A stretch of 64,000 bases of DNA from Hysterangium stoloniferum (GCA_015178975.1 WHVD01000034.1:682001-746000); one strand, 5' to 3'; positions 1 through 10,892 are shown, counted from the first letter of the stretch. Notes: generated by a model from the sequence alone, not told the origin. Program-made: numbers and translations.

Positions 1-664
1 TGTGACTGCCAGTTTCCCACCTGGACCTCCAAACACCAGGCTGCCTTTGAAGCCATTAAACAATTGGTCACCAGTGTTGATTGCTTGACAGTGATTGACT
101 ATGAGGACACAACTGGGAAGATATTCCTTACTACCAATGCCAGTGACAGGCGCACAGGTGGGTGCAGTACTCAGCTTCGGCCAGGACTGGACTACTGCTT
201 GGCCCGTCGCTTACAATTCATGTCAACTAAATACAGCGGAGCGCAACTACCCCGTCCATGAAAAGGAACTATTAGCCATCATCAAGGCACTAAAGAAGTG
301 GCACACCAGTCTGCTTGGATGCCATTTTGAGGTATACACAGACCATAGGACACTCGAATATTTCCAATCACAGAAGGAAATGTCCCACCGGCAGATGCAT
401 TGGTCCATGTACCTTGCAGATTTCGACTTCAACATCAAATATATACATGGTGAGGACACTGTTGCCGGTGTCCCGCATGCCCAATTGTGAACCAGATGCC
501 AGATACACTGCCTGTGCCTTGGCATACACTCGCTCCCCACGAAAACGACTCGTGGGTGGCACCTTGAGTATAGCCACAGATCCCTCCCTGCTGGACAGCA
601 TCCGGGAGGGATATGCTCAGGACACATTCTGCATACAACTCCGAGCCGACATCATTGCTGGAAG

Positions 665-826
665 TGTTCGTTGTGTGTGGTTTGGACCCATATGTACCCA
701 CATGTACTTACCATAGCGCTATCTGCGTGTTGGCAATCTACCACCGCCGGTCATTCGAGTTTGAGTCTGAGTCTGAGTTTGGTCACTTCTGGTGACTTCT
801 GTGTCCTTCTATCTACTATTCCAACA
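665..826 (+). repeat. 5' LTR of gag-only element
   Basis: 162 bp, begins TGTTCGTTGTGTG and ends CTATTCCAACA; identical to 2036-2197. It contains a short GAGTCT-type direct repeat (about 760-780). Confidence 0.93.
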
Positions 827-840
827 GGTTATGGGCCCCG
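827..840 (+). other. Primer-binding site, half-tRNA(iMet) type
   Basis: GGTTATGGGCCCC right after the 5' LTR. It is complementary to the anticodon arm of eukaryotic initiator tRNA-Met (which reads GGGCCCATAACC), not to a tRNA 3' end. Copia, 1731 and Ty5 are known to prime from a tRNA-iMet half molecule. The same site lies inside the large Copia element at 10524-10535. Confidence 0.75.
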
Positions 841-926
841 GCTTCCACTAAATCTCCATCAATTTCACATAATTCCCTTATCAGTACTCCTATTCTGACA
901 CCTCCTGAATCCTTCCATCCAACATC

Positions 927-1895
927 ATGTCCTCTGGTCTTACCTCCATCTTCTCTAGTGCTCCTCTCCTTGTTGAGGACAACTACTATGAGTGGAAGAG
1001 AGCAATGAAGATGTGTTTCCTGGGTGCTGCCTTCACCTGGATCACTGATGATCCCAATGCTGTTGTCCCTACAGATAAGGTCACAGAGGATGGACAGGCA
1101 GCCTTCTTTATCTATTCTCGCATTTCTTTTCAACTCCAGTCAAAGGTGTATGACATCAGCTCTGGATTGGCATCCTGGAAGGCTGTTCATGCCTATTTTC
1201 AGAAGTCTACCATGGGTCGTAGGGTCAAAGCTGTAGAAGCCTTTATGGCAACTAAACAGGATCCTTCCAAACCTATTGAGGTGTATATCCAATCGATTCA
1301 GAAGTCTCGTCAAGTGCTAGAAGGTCTTGGAGTTCCATTCAGTGATGTTTTCATTGGTGACATCATTCTTGTTGGTCTCCATCCATCCTATCATACTGTT
1401 CACACTAGCATTCTTACTGCCAAGACTGAACCCTCACTTTCTGATATCATCGACATTCTCATTGGTTCCTCCACTTCAGTTATCGATATCAAAACTGAGC
1501 CGATCGAGACTTCATTTTTAGCCCGGGGTGGACGAACTACCAGAGGTGATTTACATTCTTCAGGTCAGAAATCAGAATATGGAGCTATTCCCAATCATTC
1601 TTTAGAGGATGATAAAGGGTATTGTTGGTGCAATCCTGCCAATGAAGGTCACTGTCATCGTTGTGGAAGACCCAATCATCATTCAGTCACCTCCATTTAT
1701 GATATGCCTTCTCACATCAAGGATTACATCATGTCAGGATCATCTCATCCTCCTGATCATGCCAATTCCACCCAAGTTCATTTTTCAGGTGGTGCTTACT
1801 CTGGTCTGGTTCATTCTTCACACTCTTCCCCTAGATTATCTCGAGCCCCTTCTCCTGAGAATGATTCACATCCCTTTGTTGTGCTTCGCACTTAG
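927..1895 (+). CDS. Gag-like protein of the gag-only LTR element
   Basis: 322-residue intact ORF, the only one in the 665-2197 element. The N-terminal two thirds resemble the Copia gag (UBN2-like) fold: an early NYYEWKRAMKMCF segment, then a long helical stretch with FYIYSRIS-like, VEAFMATKQ and VYIQSIQKSRQVLEGLG sections. Around residue 230 there is a Cys/His cluster (CWCNPANEGHCHRCGRPNHH) that resembles a gag zinc knuckle but lacks the standard final spacing. The C-terminus is Ser/His/Pro-rich. The start chosen is the first ATG after the primer site, in a short leader. Likely role is packaging of the element RNA into particles. Intact frame plus identical LTRs suggest it was active recently. 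Confidence 0.85.
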   Translation: MSSGLTSIFSSAPLLVEDNYYEWKRAMKMCFLGAAFTWITDDPNAVVPTDKVTEDGQAAFFIYSRISFQLQSKVYDISSGLASWKAVHAYFQKSTMGRRVKAVEAFMATKQDPSKPIEVYIQSIQKSRQVLEGLGVPFSDVFIGDIILVGLHPSYHTVHTSILTAKTEPSLSDIIDILIGSSTSVIDIKTEPIETSFLARGGRTTRGDLHSSGQKSEYGAIPNHSLEDDKGYCWCNPANEGHCHRCGRPNHHSVTSIYDMPSHIKDYIMSGSSHPPDHANSTQVHFSGGAYSGLVHSSHSSPRLSRAPSPENDSHPFVVLRT

Positions 1896-2035
1896 TTTTT
1901 ACATTTGGTGGGAGCTTCCAAGCTATTTTCTTTTTGTTCACTGTTTATATTTGGTGGAAGCTTCCTTTTATCTTTCTCATATTTCTTTGATTCGGTGGGA
2001 GTTTTACATATTCTTGGATCCTCACCAGGTGGGAG

Positions 2036-2197
2036 TGTTCGTTGTGTGTGGTTTGGACCCATATGTACCCACATGTACTTACCATAGCGCTATCTGCGTG
2101 TTGGCAATCTACCACCGCCGGTCATTCGAGTTTGAGTCTGAGTCTGAGTTTGGTCACTTCTGGTGACTTCTGTGTCCTTCTATCTACTATTCCAACA
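2036..2197 (+). repeat. 3' LTR of gag-only element
   Basis: 162 bp, identical to the 5' LTR, followed by the GGAAG target duplication (2198-2202). Several purine boxes of the form GGTGGGAG or GGTGGAAG lie upstream between about 1905 and 2035, the last being the probable polypurine tract. Confidence 0.93.
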
Positions 2198-2882
2198 GGA
2201 AGTCTTGAGGGTGCACGAGAAGACTCAGGCCTCCTCTACATTGGCCAGAGGCTTGTCATCCCCAGGGATGCTGTCATCCAAGAATCACTTTACCACCTTG
2301 CGCATGACACACTGGGTCATTTTGGGTTCGACAAAAGCTACGAATCCCTCCCCACTACGTATTACTGGCCCAACATGCGATGAGATCTGGAAACAGCCTA
2401 CATACCCTCATGTGCAGAATGCCAGAGGAACAAAGACTGAACTAGCCAGCCTGTTGGCCCATTACACCCCCTCCCAGTCCCTGATGATCGATTTGACACT
2501 GTCGCTATCGATTTCATTGGCCCACTCCCAGAAGAACAGGGAAGGATACCATTATGATGATGACAGACACTTTGGGTGCCGACATCCGCCTAGCTCCTAT
2601 TCACTCTTCATATACTGCTGCACAAATTGCAGTGGTACTTTTCGATGAATGGTATTGTGGGAATGGTCTAATGTTACACATTGTCTCTGACCGTGATCCA
2701 CTTTTCACATCTGACCTCTGGATGGCATTGCATAAACTCTCTGGTGTCAAACTAAAGATGTCCACTGCCTACCATCCGCAAAGTGGTGGCGCCAGCGAGT
2801 GAACCAATAAAACAATCAACCAGCTGATTCGGTACCATGGTAACAAAGTATGCTCAGTCGACACGTAAGATTGGTTCAACTA

Positions 2883-4486
2883 TAGTGAGGGACAAAACCC
2901 TTCCAATGATTTCTAGTTGTGCAAATATTCTTGAATAACTCAAGAACCACTGTAGCTACAGACCTAAGATTTGGGGAGTGGTTAGGTCTATATGTTGTCT
3001 GTTTACCCTTAAAGTATTATTACATAAGCATCAGTATTTTCCACACTATAAATAAAATACTAATTAAACTGCATTGGAAGGGTTTTGTCCCTGTCACATG
3101 ATTAACATATAACCATATTGTTTATATGCAAATAAGTGCAAATAAAAATCATCTGACCTGTCAAAATTATATATATATACATCTGTTTACTTTCCAATCC
3201 AAAAACATCCCCATAGCTCAACATTCTACACCATGAAAGCTCTTACTCCTCCTCAGCTTAGCCATATTCTCACTTTTCTCAATAAGGGCAAGTCTGCTCC
3301 TCAGATCTCTGAAATCACTGGCCAGGATCTGTCCACTATATCCAGAATTCATTCTACCCATTGCTCATCACTTGCCAACTCATCTGGTGGCTGTTTATGC
3401 AAGCTTTCCTCCTCAGATATTTATTATTCTATTCAACAAATCACTTCTCAAAAGGCTGAAAATGCCACTGAGGTCACCAAACCATTAAAGATATGACTGG
3501 AGAGTCTATTTCAGTTATAACTGTTCATAGGGCATTCAAGAAGGCTGAAATGAGGTCTATGGTGAAGAGAAAAAGGCCTTTACTCAATAAGAGGTATAGG
3601 AAGGCAAGGATGGACTTTACTCTGGCACACAAGGACTGGACTGTAGATGATTGGAAGAGGGTTGTCTGGTCAGATGAGACAAAAATCAATTGTTTGGGCT
3701 CATATGGGAGGAATTAGATGTGGAAAAGGGCAGGAGAGGGGCTCAGTGGTAGGCTGGTCAAGGGCACAGTCAGGTTTGGGGGAGGAAATCTGATGTTGTG
3801 GAGCTGTATGTTGTGGGAAGGCCCAGGATATTCCATCAAGATTAATGGGAGAATGGATGCTGACCTCTATGGTAGCATTTTGGAAGATGAACTTCAAGCA
3901 ACTGTGGAGTATTATAGCAAGAACACAGAAGATGTGGTCTTTCAGCAGGACAATGATACCAAACACAAGAGCACAAAGGCCATTAATTGGTTCAAAGACA
4001 ATGGATTTATAATCATGGTATGGCCACCTCAGTCTGCTGACCTTTATCCAATTGAACACCTCTGGTATTACCTCAAAAGGAGGTTGGGAGAGTATGAAGT
4101 GGCACCCAAGAGTATTCATGAGTTGTGGGAGAGGGTTCAGACAGAGTGGGAGAATATCCCTGCCTCTACTTGTCAGAAATTGATAGAGAGTATTCCTAGA
4201 AGGGTTGAGGCTGTTTTGAAGGCCAAGAGAGGCTATACCAAGTACTATATTGTTTGATTTGTGTTCTTTTTATACCAGGGACAAAACCCTTCCAATGTGA
4301 TTTTATTAGTGTTTTGTTTATAGTGTGGGAAATACTAATGCTTACGTCATAATATTTTAAGGGCATATAGATAACATATAGACCTAACCAACCCCCAAAT
4401 TTCAGGTCTGTATCTACAGTGGTTCTTGAGTTATTCAAGGATCTTTGCACAACTAAAAATCATTGGAAGGGTTTTGTCCCTCACTG
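2883..4486 (+). mobile_element. Tc1/mariner element A (1604 bp)
   Basis: Inserted at a TA in the Copia LTR (TA at 2881-2882 and 4487-4488; the uninterrupted LTR at 10536-10892 shows the empty site). The terminal inverted repeats are long, about 211 bp (2883-3093 and 4275-4486). Each carries the same 20-base box, GGACAAAACCCTTCCAATG-like, at both its outer and inner edge, i.e. an IR/DR arrangement known from Tc3-like and Sleeping Beauty elements. It encodes one decayed DD34E transposase. It inserted after the Copia copy. Confidence 0.93.
3233..4257 (+). pseudogene. Tc1/mariner DD34E transposase, decayed
   Basis: DDE transposase of element A. The N-terminal helix-turn-helix part (from 3233, MKALTPPQLSHILTFLNKG) is followed by HRAFKKAEMRSMVKRKRPLL, the first catalytic Asp in WSDETKIN, the second in QQDND, and the Glu in PIEHLW with 34 residues between the last two. 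The C-terminus ends in GYTKYY as in related copies. It is inactive as read: a one-base shift near 3480-3490 separates the N-terminal part, and a TAG at 3715-3717 replaces a residue just after the first Asp. The catalytic triad itself is still encoded. Confidence 0.92.
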
Positions 4487-4794
4487 TATATTTGTTACCT
4501 GTAACAAAGTATGCTATGACATATTTTAGTGAGTCGACTGTAACTGAAACTATAGGAATATTAACGTACCTCAGTCGACATGTAAGATTGGTTCAACTGA
4601 GGTATGGTGCTGCTACTGTGCTAGCTAAACAGGTTTTGGATATGCAGCCGAAAAGAATTACAATAGTGGTATACATGTCCACACGTATCCAAGGCACGTA
4701 ACTCCATGGGTATGGTCGTGTTGACTTGACATAGAGTAAGGCGATACTACTTAGCGTTGTCGTATTTACTTGACTTAGACTTGGGCGCTCGAGT

Positions 4795-5370
4795 CTATTT
4801 CAACACTCCCCCTGGCTCAATGCGCTCTCCCAAAAGTCGTAATGCAACGCAGTGTCTGTTGAAAAGCACCCTTGCCAGCGGTTTCATGAACATATCAGCA
4901 AGATTTTCGTTAGAGGGTATGTGATGTACTTCTATATCCCCTTCTTCGACGTGTTCCGGTATATAGTGATATCGTATGTCGATGTGTTTGACATGTGTAT
5001 TGTGTTTCGTATTTTTGGTCAAGAGAACCGCCCCAGAGTTATCGTTGTACAAGATGGCCGGCTTCTGTTGTGGGAACCCAACTTCGTCCATGGCTGCATA
5101 CATCCATAGCATTTGTTTCATACCTCGTGTGAGTGCCATGTATTCTGACTCTGTCGTGGACAAAGCAACTGTGGGTTGATACTTTGAACCCCAAGCGGTA
5201 GGACCTCCTGCCTGGACAAAAACGTATCCTGAACAGGATCGGCACGTGTCAATGTCTCCAGCGTAGTCAGCGTCGATGTATCCCACTGGGGTGAGGTTTC
5301 TGTGTGAGCCACCATATGTGATACTATAATTGAGGGTCCCCTTGATGTAGTGGAGAACGTGAGTCAACAC
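4795..5370 (-). pseudogene. Copia RNase H region
   Basis: Part of the broken Copia pol. It shows the Copia RNase H signature series: VGYIDADYAGD, then ALSTTESEYMALT, then NDNSGAVLLTKN, ending near the LTR with HIDIRYHYIPE and ENLADMFMKPL. Confidence 0.9.
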
Positions 5371-5383
5371 ATTCCCATGTGCC

Positions 5384-6680
5384 TGTGATGTATCAGCATC
5401 ATCTCATAATATTCTCTTAATTTTCTTTGAATTATTTAATATTTTCTCGAATTTTTATTGTATTTTTATTATGTTTATTGTGAAAAATAGGCCTTATTCC
5501 TTTTAACTTCGCATAAATAATAGCATATATGGACTCATATTATGCTATTATTACTTAATTAATTTATTCTAATTTTTAACTAATTATTTATATTTTATTT
5601 ACTTAGTTATTACCTTTCGGCACCTTGCTGCAGCCTAGTTTGCGCATTTTTGGAGTCATGTGACCTATTAGATAAGCCTCCGGTGTCGGGATGTCACACA
5701 AGTCACGGATGTGACTACCCGAGTCACACAAGTCACGGACGTGACTACCCGAGTCATTATTAGATTCCGCCGACTCATCGTTTGCTTCCGTCCCGGGACC
5801 GCGGCCTTGAACCTTCATGTTCAAGCAAGAGGTTACAACCCTTGTCTCAGAGAAGGGAATCACATGATAGACAAAGGGTAAATAATGAGTAGAATATGAG
5901 GTCATTATGATCTAACTAATGACCTCATAAACTAAATAGTTAGCTAATCATTGAGTTATCAAAATGTATATAAGGAGGGCCAAGTTTCCAATAAAATCAA
6001 TCTATCTCACACATATTTTACAGTACAGCACAGAAGCTTACCTCATCATCCTAAGGACAATAATAGCCTTAGTCTGATACACTCACTGCAAGCACCTACA
6101 CTTGCAGCATCTTGAATCTTTGTCAGCAACTCTTGGACTTAGCTAATCATCTAAGTTCCCCCAGCCTCACAGCTACCCTTTAGGCTTATTAATTAGATAA
6201 TAAACCTAATAAGTATCTAAGTATCCTTACTGAAATCCCTGCCAATACTAGATTACTCAAGGCCCAGCCCTAAGTTTATTGAATTAATCAAGTACAAGCA
6301 CTCAGATAATCCAATACATATTATTTTCTCTATTAATAAATTATTTAACACCTTGTTAAATAACTATTAATAGTTACAAATAAGCATACAAGAATCCGAA
6401 GCTTTTATATCAAGTCTCTGCCAAGTTACTGTGCATATATTCAGCTTCCAGCCCCTATTCTCAAGGAATAGTTCTTTTATTGCTAAAAGAGTCATACACA
6501 GTTCTATTGAACCTTTCAATAATCAAAATAAGCATTGATTTGAGTTGTTTAAGCTCAATAGTGCAGCTCATTAATCTATCAGTATTTAAATTACTGAACC
6601 TTTGCTTGTTTTATTGTTGAAGCTCTGTGACACTATAGCATATATTGAGCTATCTAAGAGAATCCCCTGAATACATTACA
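5384..6680 (+). mobile_element. Solo LTR, 1.3-kb family, copy 1
   Basis: 1297-bp solo LTR, TGTGATGTATCAGC..ATACATTACA, with 5-bp target duplication GTGCC (5379-5383 and 6681-6685), inside the Copia pol. It contains an AT-rich 5' third, palindromic GTCAC..GTGAC repeats (about 5694-5760), a TATA-like TATATAAGG near 5971, and long AT-rich tracts after it. Five copies or pieces of this family occur in the window. No internal region remains. Confidence 0.9.
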
Positions 6681-7764
6681 GTGCCCGTCCTGGGTTCGAG
6701 GCAAATTTGCTAAGTGTTGAGGTGGCATAGGAAATATCTGATCGTGTCGCTATTTGCGCATACATAATCGACCCTAGTAACTCACAGTAAGGTTTGTCTG
6801 AAATGAAAATGCGGTCCTCGGTCGTTTGGGGTGCCTGTTCCTTGGTCAGTGTTATACCGGGTGGTAATGGTGTTGTGTGCGAGTTTGATTTGAGCATTCC
6901 AAAACACTCGAGGATGCATTCGAGATACCCACGCTGCGAAATTCTAATGGTGCCCTGTTCCCTGTCTCGATCGATCCGTATCCCCAGTACGAGGTTCACA
7001 TCTCCTAGGTCTTTGGTTTGGTAGGTCCAACCTAATTCTTCCTTCACCCGCTCGGCCTCTTCTCTTGAGGACGATATGCCAGTTGTGTCATCGGTGTATG
7101 TGCTTGTGATGGTGGTGTTGCCATTCGAGTGCCGAGAACGCACTGATGGGTCAGCCTTTGAGCGGTAGTACCCTAACTCACTCATTTCCTTATCCAAGGT
7201 CCCCCACCAATTGTTTGCCCCATCCATTGTTCCATATAGTGTCTTTTCTAACCATCTGACCTTCCCTTCCTCCTTTGCTCCATCAGGTAGTTCAATGTAT
7301 GTAGTAGCTTGTGGAATGGAATTGAGATACGCTGCGACATAATCGATCTGCCATGCTTCCATATTGGTTGCAGCCACAATGGCTAAGTTCATTCGCAGTG
7401 ATTCGTACCTTATGACTGAGGCATATGTTTCGAAGAAGTCAACGCCAGGGATTTGCGTAAAGCCTTTGGCGACAAGATGTGCTTTGCGCATGATGAGTTC
7501 TCCATTTCCATTATACTTGTTTGTGAAAGTCCACTGCGTTTTTATCAATCTGACATTCTTGGGACAATCCACTACTGTCCAGACCCCATGCTTCTTCATT
7601 ACCTCTAGTTCTTTACCTATTGGCCCCCCCCATATATCAGGATGTGTCATCGCCTCGTGGTATGTGTTGGGAAGCCAGACATTTGTCGGTTCTGGGATCA
7701 TTTTGGTATCTGTATGGAAGGCTCTGGTTTGGTCACTGTCAGTGACGCGTGTTTCGTCGTCCAC
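6676..7764 (-). pseudogene. Copia reverse transcriptase region
   Basis: Part of the broken Copia pol. It shows RVT_2 signatures: LVAKGFTQIPGVDF, a DYVAAYLNS segment, a TYTDDTTG segment at the polymerase active-site position, and KDLGDVNLVLGIRI. The downstream boundary abuts the nested solo LTR. Confidence 0.9.
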
Positions 7765-8277
7765 CCATGCCTCTCCGGCGGCTTTAGCGTCTCATATATT
7801 TTTTTTGGAATTTATCGAGTCCTGAAGTGCCTTTGTTGGTACAGGAACACGTCAGGAGTGACGTGGTGCGAGTTCGATAGCGGTTGGTTTAGGTGTGGAC
7901 AGAGAGGTATTGGTTGGGGGTATGTGGTCGTGTGCTGGTGCTAGTCCCCTGTGAGTCTCGTCTGACTTCTCATTTGTGTCGAGTGTGATGTGGCCAGTAC
8001 TAATCGCCTCCCCCTCACTCGATACATCAGTTAGCATTCCATGGCTACGGGTTTCTTCGAAGATGACATCGTGAGAGCAGAAGACGCATCGGGTTTCTGG
8101 GTCATAAATTCGGTAAGCATCACGTCCAAAATATCCTACGTGAATCCCTTTAATGGAGCGTGGGTCCAGTTTACTTAGCCCGCCTCCTGCTTCGACTGGG
8201 ATCTTCGTGTAGGCAGTACATCCGAGCAGTCGTAAGTGAGAGATGTCGGGTTTTCGTCCATACCACAGCTCAAAAGG

Positions 8278-9888
8278 TCACATCAGGGTGTCTGGAGGTG
8301 GGAATGAAGTCCATTGTGTATGCAATTGCCACCGCGATTTCACACCATAGTGATGGTGGAAGATTGTTCTCATACAGGCAAATGCGGACCCTTTCGATGA
8401 TGGTGTGTGGTGACACCGTTCGACAACGCTGTTGGACGAGGAGGAATAGGTGGTGGTGGACTCATGGATAATACCTTGTTCACTGAGGTATGCGGTCCAC
8501 AGGGAGTTGATGAATTTGGTTCCTTCATCTGTACGTATGGTGCACACTTTCATTCCTGTCTGGCACTCAGTTAGTGCCGTGTAATTTTTAAAAGCAGACA
8601 ACGTCGCCTCGGCTTCCTTGGTGGACAGAAAAAAAACTTCATGATGATTACTGTACCCGTCGACGCAGGGCATCATGTAGCTTCTGCCACCGGTAGATTG
8701 CACTTGGGACGGCCCCCACAGGTCGATATATGTGCGCTCCCCAATCGCTGTCTCCCACTCATCATTCATGTAAAAAGGGTGACCGGTGTGTTTCCCCATG
8801 ATACACCCTTCCCACATTCCTGGCTGAGTCGCTAGGGTGGTTATTTCCATCCCGTGAACAATATCGCATTTGGACATGCATTGGACGGTGTCGTAACTGA
8901 TGTGACCAAGACATCGGTGCCAGGTGTCGATATCAGTGGGCCGGTCGTGGGATTTTGTGGCAAGTGCACTTGCGAGTGTGTCGTTCACGGTTGTCAGGTG
9001 TGTCGCCATGTCGGGGGGCATTGTGGTGTTTGGGAGAGGCCCAGTTGGCGGAAATATCTCAATTCGGTACATTGTCCCCTCTCCCTTCCCATACATAAAT
9101 GGGTGGCCAGTTGGGTTGGTAAAGGTGACCCCTCCTCCCCCAAAGATTGCGTAGCAGCCATTGTTATCGAGCCTTCCAATGGACACGAGATTATGGGATA
9201 GAGTTGGGCAGTGGAGTGCGTCTCTGAAGGAGAGGTTGATAATACATCCATTGTACATACAGTGTTTATTGACCACTCCCTTTCCAAGTATTGGGAAAGT
9301 GCTACCACTGGTTGCTGTTGACCCGTTCTTTCCCATGTATGGCTCGTACAACACAAAATCGTTTACGTTGGTAAAGAAGTGGTCACTCGCTGCGGAATTG
9401 GCATAGGTGACAATGGTTGATATTGTCGGGTCTGCCTGTGTCATGAGTGTGCAAAATTCCCCAGATCCAGAAGTGAAGGAGGTAGATGGCACCACCGCCA
9501 CGCTCGCTGTTGGTTTCGGGGGTGTGCTACTTGGTGGTGTTTGTTGTGAGGTCTGGTTTCCACTGTTTGCCACCCCCTTTTTCCTCCACCAGTCTGGGTA
9601 CTGGCCTTCCATTCCCCCCCCGGGTTTGAAACACTTGTCGACCGTGTGTCCTACGTGTTTACAATTTGGATTGGAGCAGACGTCGGTCGATTTGTTGTGT
9701 CTGGTCGTTGCAAGAGCTTGTGATGATTGTGGCATTGGTTTTCTGTGTCGAGCGAGTGTTGTGTTGTATAAGGTGAGGTTTGCGATTACTTCATGTGATG
9801 TTTTCAATGGGAAAAGTGTTGCGATGACTAGGTCCCACTCCTTGGGCATTGAAGCAATTACAATTATACGAAAAGTCGAGTCGTCCAT
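8278..9888 (-). pseudogene. Copia gag C-terminus, protease and integrase region
   Basis: Part of the broken Copia gag-pol. In order: a zinc-knuckle-like CSNPNCKHVGHTVDKC, a protease-type NSAASDHFF, a pre-integrase HRCLGHISYDTV, and an integrase core with YIDLWGPSQV, RTDEGTKFINS and NSVVERCHH. Confidence 0.9.
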
Positions 9889-9930
9889 CTTTCCCCCTTA
9901 TGCATTCACCTTTGCCCATCCTTCCCGCAG

Positions 9931-10365
9931 TCACGCAAAATGGCTTAAGATATCCGCACCATCTGTATGTTTAATTGCACGAAGTTCATTATCAGCGTTT
10001 AACAAACCTATGTCAGATGTCATACTATGGATTTTTTTTAGTGCGGACCATGCTTCGTGTGCAGTGTCTGTGAGTTGAATACCGTGACTGATGGGGTTTT
10101 TCACATTTAGGTCGATCATTGCCTTCACATACGCATTGCGTTGTTCCCATTCCTCAGGTGAGGGGGTCTTGGATCCCCAGTAGCTTGTCGGTGTGGGCAC
10201 AATATTAGAGTTAATGGGGGAAGGAGTCTGTATGGTACCATCCAGGTATCCTTGGACACCTCGTGCGCCTGCAGCAGACCAAATGGTGTTGTGCCAGGTG
10301 AGCCAGCTGCTTCCATCAAAACGATCTTCCGATGGTAACATGAATAGTGTGGGTTGTGTAGACAT
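9931..10365 (-). pseudogene. Copia gag N-terminus
   Basis: Gag-like start (MSTQPTLFMLPSEDRFDG), with SWLTWHNTIWSAAG and DLNVKNPISHGIQ as in the UBN2 gag family. It lies just inside the primer site and belongs to the broken 2838-10892 element. Confidence 0.85.
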
Positions 10366-10523
10366 TTTGGTACGAGTAGGGGCTAGTTTGGGGTTTGGGT
10401 TCAGTCAGGTCTTATCAGGGGTTCTGAGTTGATCAATGGTTTTGGGTTTTGGGGTTCGGGGTTCGGTGTCAGTCAGGTGTTTATAGTTAATTCTCGAGTA
10501 TGTTTAATTAGCAGCTTTGTTCG

Positions 10524-10535
10524 GGGCCCATAACC
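10524..10535 (-). other. Copia primer-binding site, half-tRNA(iMet) type
   Basis: GGGGCCCATAAC on the plus strand, the reverse complement of the site at 827-840; complementary to the tRNA-iMet anticodon arm. Confidence 0.75.
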
Positions 10536-10892
10536 TGTAACAAAGTATGCTCAGTTGACACGTAAGATTGGTTCGACTATATTTGTTACCTGTAACAAAG
10601 TATGCTACGACATATTTTAGTGAGTCAACTGTAACTGAAACTATAGGAATATTAATGTACCTCAGTCGACACGTAAGATTGGTTCGACTGAGGTATGGTG
10701 CTGCTACTGTGCTAGCTAAATAGGTTTTGGATATGCAGCCGAAAAGAATTACAATAGTGGTATACGTGTCCACATGTATCCAAGGCATGTAACTCCATGG
10801 TATGGTCGTGTTGACTTGACATAGAGTAAGGCGATACTTAGCGTTGTTGTATTTACTTGACTTAGACTTGGGCGCTCGAGTCTATTTCAACA
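10536..10892 (-). repeat. Copia LTR (upstream copy), 357 bp
   Basis: TGTAACAAAGTATGC..TTTCAACA, next to the half-tRNA(iMet) primer site (10524-10535). A short segment (TGTAACAAAGTATGC) occurs twice, at 10536 and about 10590. The right flank is the middle of a gene-array unit. Confidence 0.9.

Larger units (their letters stand above)
665..2197 (+). mobile_element. Gag-only LTR retrotransposon, whole and very young
   Basis: Compact 1533-bp non-autonomous LTR element. It has 162-bp LTRs at 665-826 and 2036-2197 that I read as identical base for base, TG..CA ends, and a 5-bp target duplication GGAAG at 660-664 and 2198-2202. The primer site GGTTATGGGCCCC directly follows the 5' LTR and a purine tract AGGTGGGAG directly precedes the 3' LTR. 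The only ORF is a gag-like protein; no protease, integrase or reverse transcriptase fits. It sits inside the Gypsy relic. Identical LTRs and an intact frame imply a very recent insertion. It shares its primer site with the Copia element at 2838-10892, so Copia machinery is the likely source of its enzymes (inference). Confidence 0.93.
1..2837 (+). mobile_element. Gypsy (Ty3) pol relic, interrupted
   Basis: Fossil LTR-retrotransposon fragment cut by the window edge on the left and by a Copia LTR at 2838 on the right. Parts seen: an RNase H region (about 95-490; NYPVHEKELLAI and VYTDHRTLEYF are typical Ty3/Gypsy signatures), the integrase zinc-binding region (about 2203-2450; HDTLGHFGFDKSY then YYWPNM), and the integrase core (about 2480-2830; VSDRDPLFTS, STAYHPQSGG). 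It is interrupted at 665-2197 by a small gag-only element with a clean 5-bp target duplication. The relic is broken in several places and old relative to its insertion. No Gypsy LTR is visible in the window for this copy. Confidence 0.9.
2838..4805 (-). repeat. Copia LTR (downstream copy), split by Tc1
   Basis: LTR sequence lies at 2838-2882 and 4487-4805, with a Tc1/mariner inserted at a TA. The undisrupted partner at 10536-10892 shows the original target. Confidence 0.9.
2838..10892 (-). mobile_element. Copia retrotransposon, broken, with two nested insertions
   Basis: Fossil Ty1/Copia element read on the minus strand. Its LTRs are at 2838-4805 (interrupted by a Tc1 element) and 10536-10892 (357 bp). 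The primer site lies at 10524-10535 and a purine tract lies next to the left LTR (4806-4818). Domain order on the minus strand is gag, protease, integrase, reverse transcriptase, RNase H, as in Copia. A 1.3-kb solo LTR (5384-6680) sits between reverse transcriptase and RNase H. The element is broken several times. The two LTRs differ at about 12 sites plus small indels, nearly all CpG transitions, so it is moderately old. The flanks do not form a target duplication: left flank is Gypsy pol, right flank is the gene-array repeat. Confidence 0.92.

Noticed and set aside
5603-5905. About 100-codon ORF with SGSHVRDLCD-type repeats, recurring near 54399, 60363 and 62661
   Set aside because: It is always inside the 1.3-kb solo LTR and reflects its palindromic DNA repeats; the repeat number and frame vary between copies.
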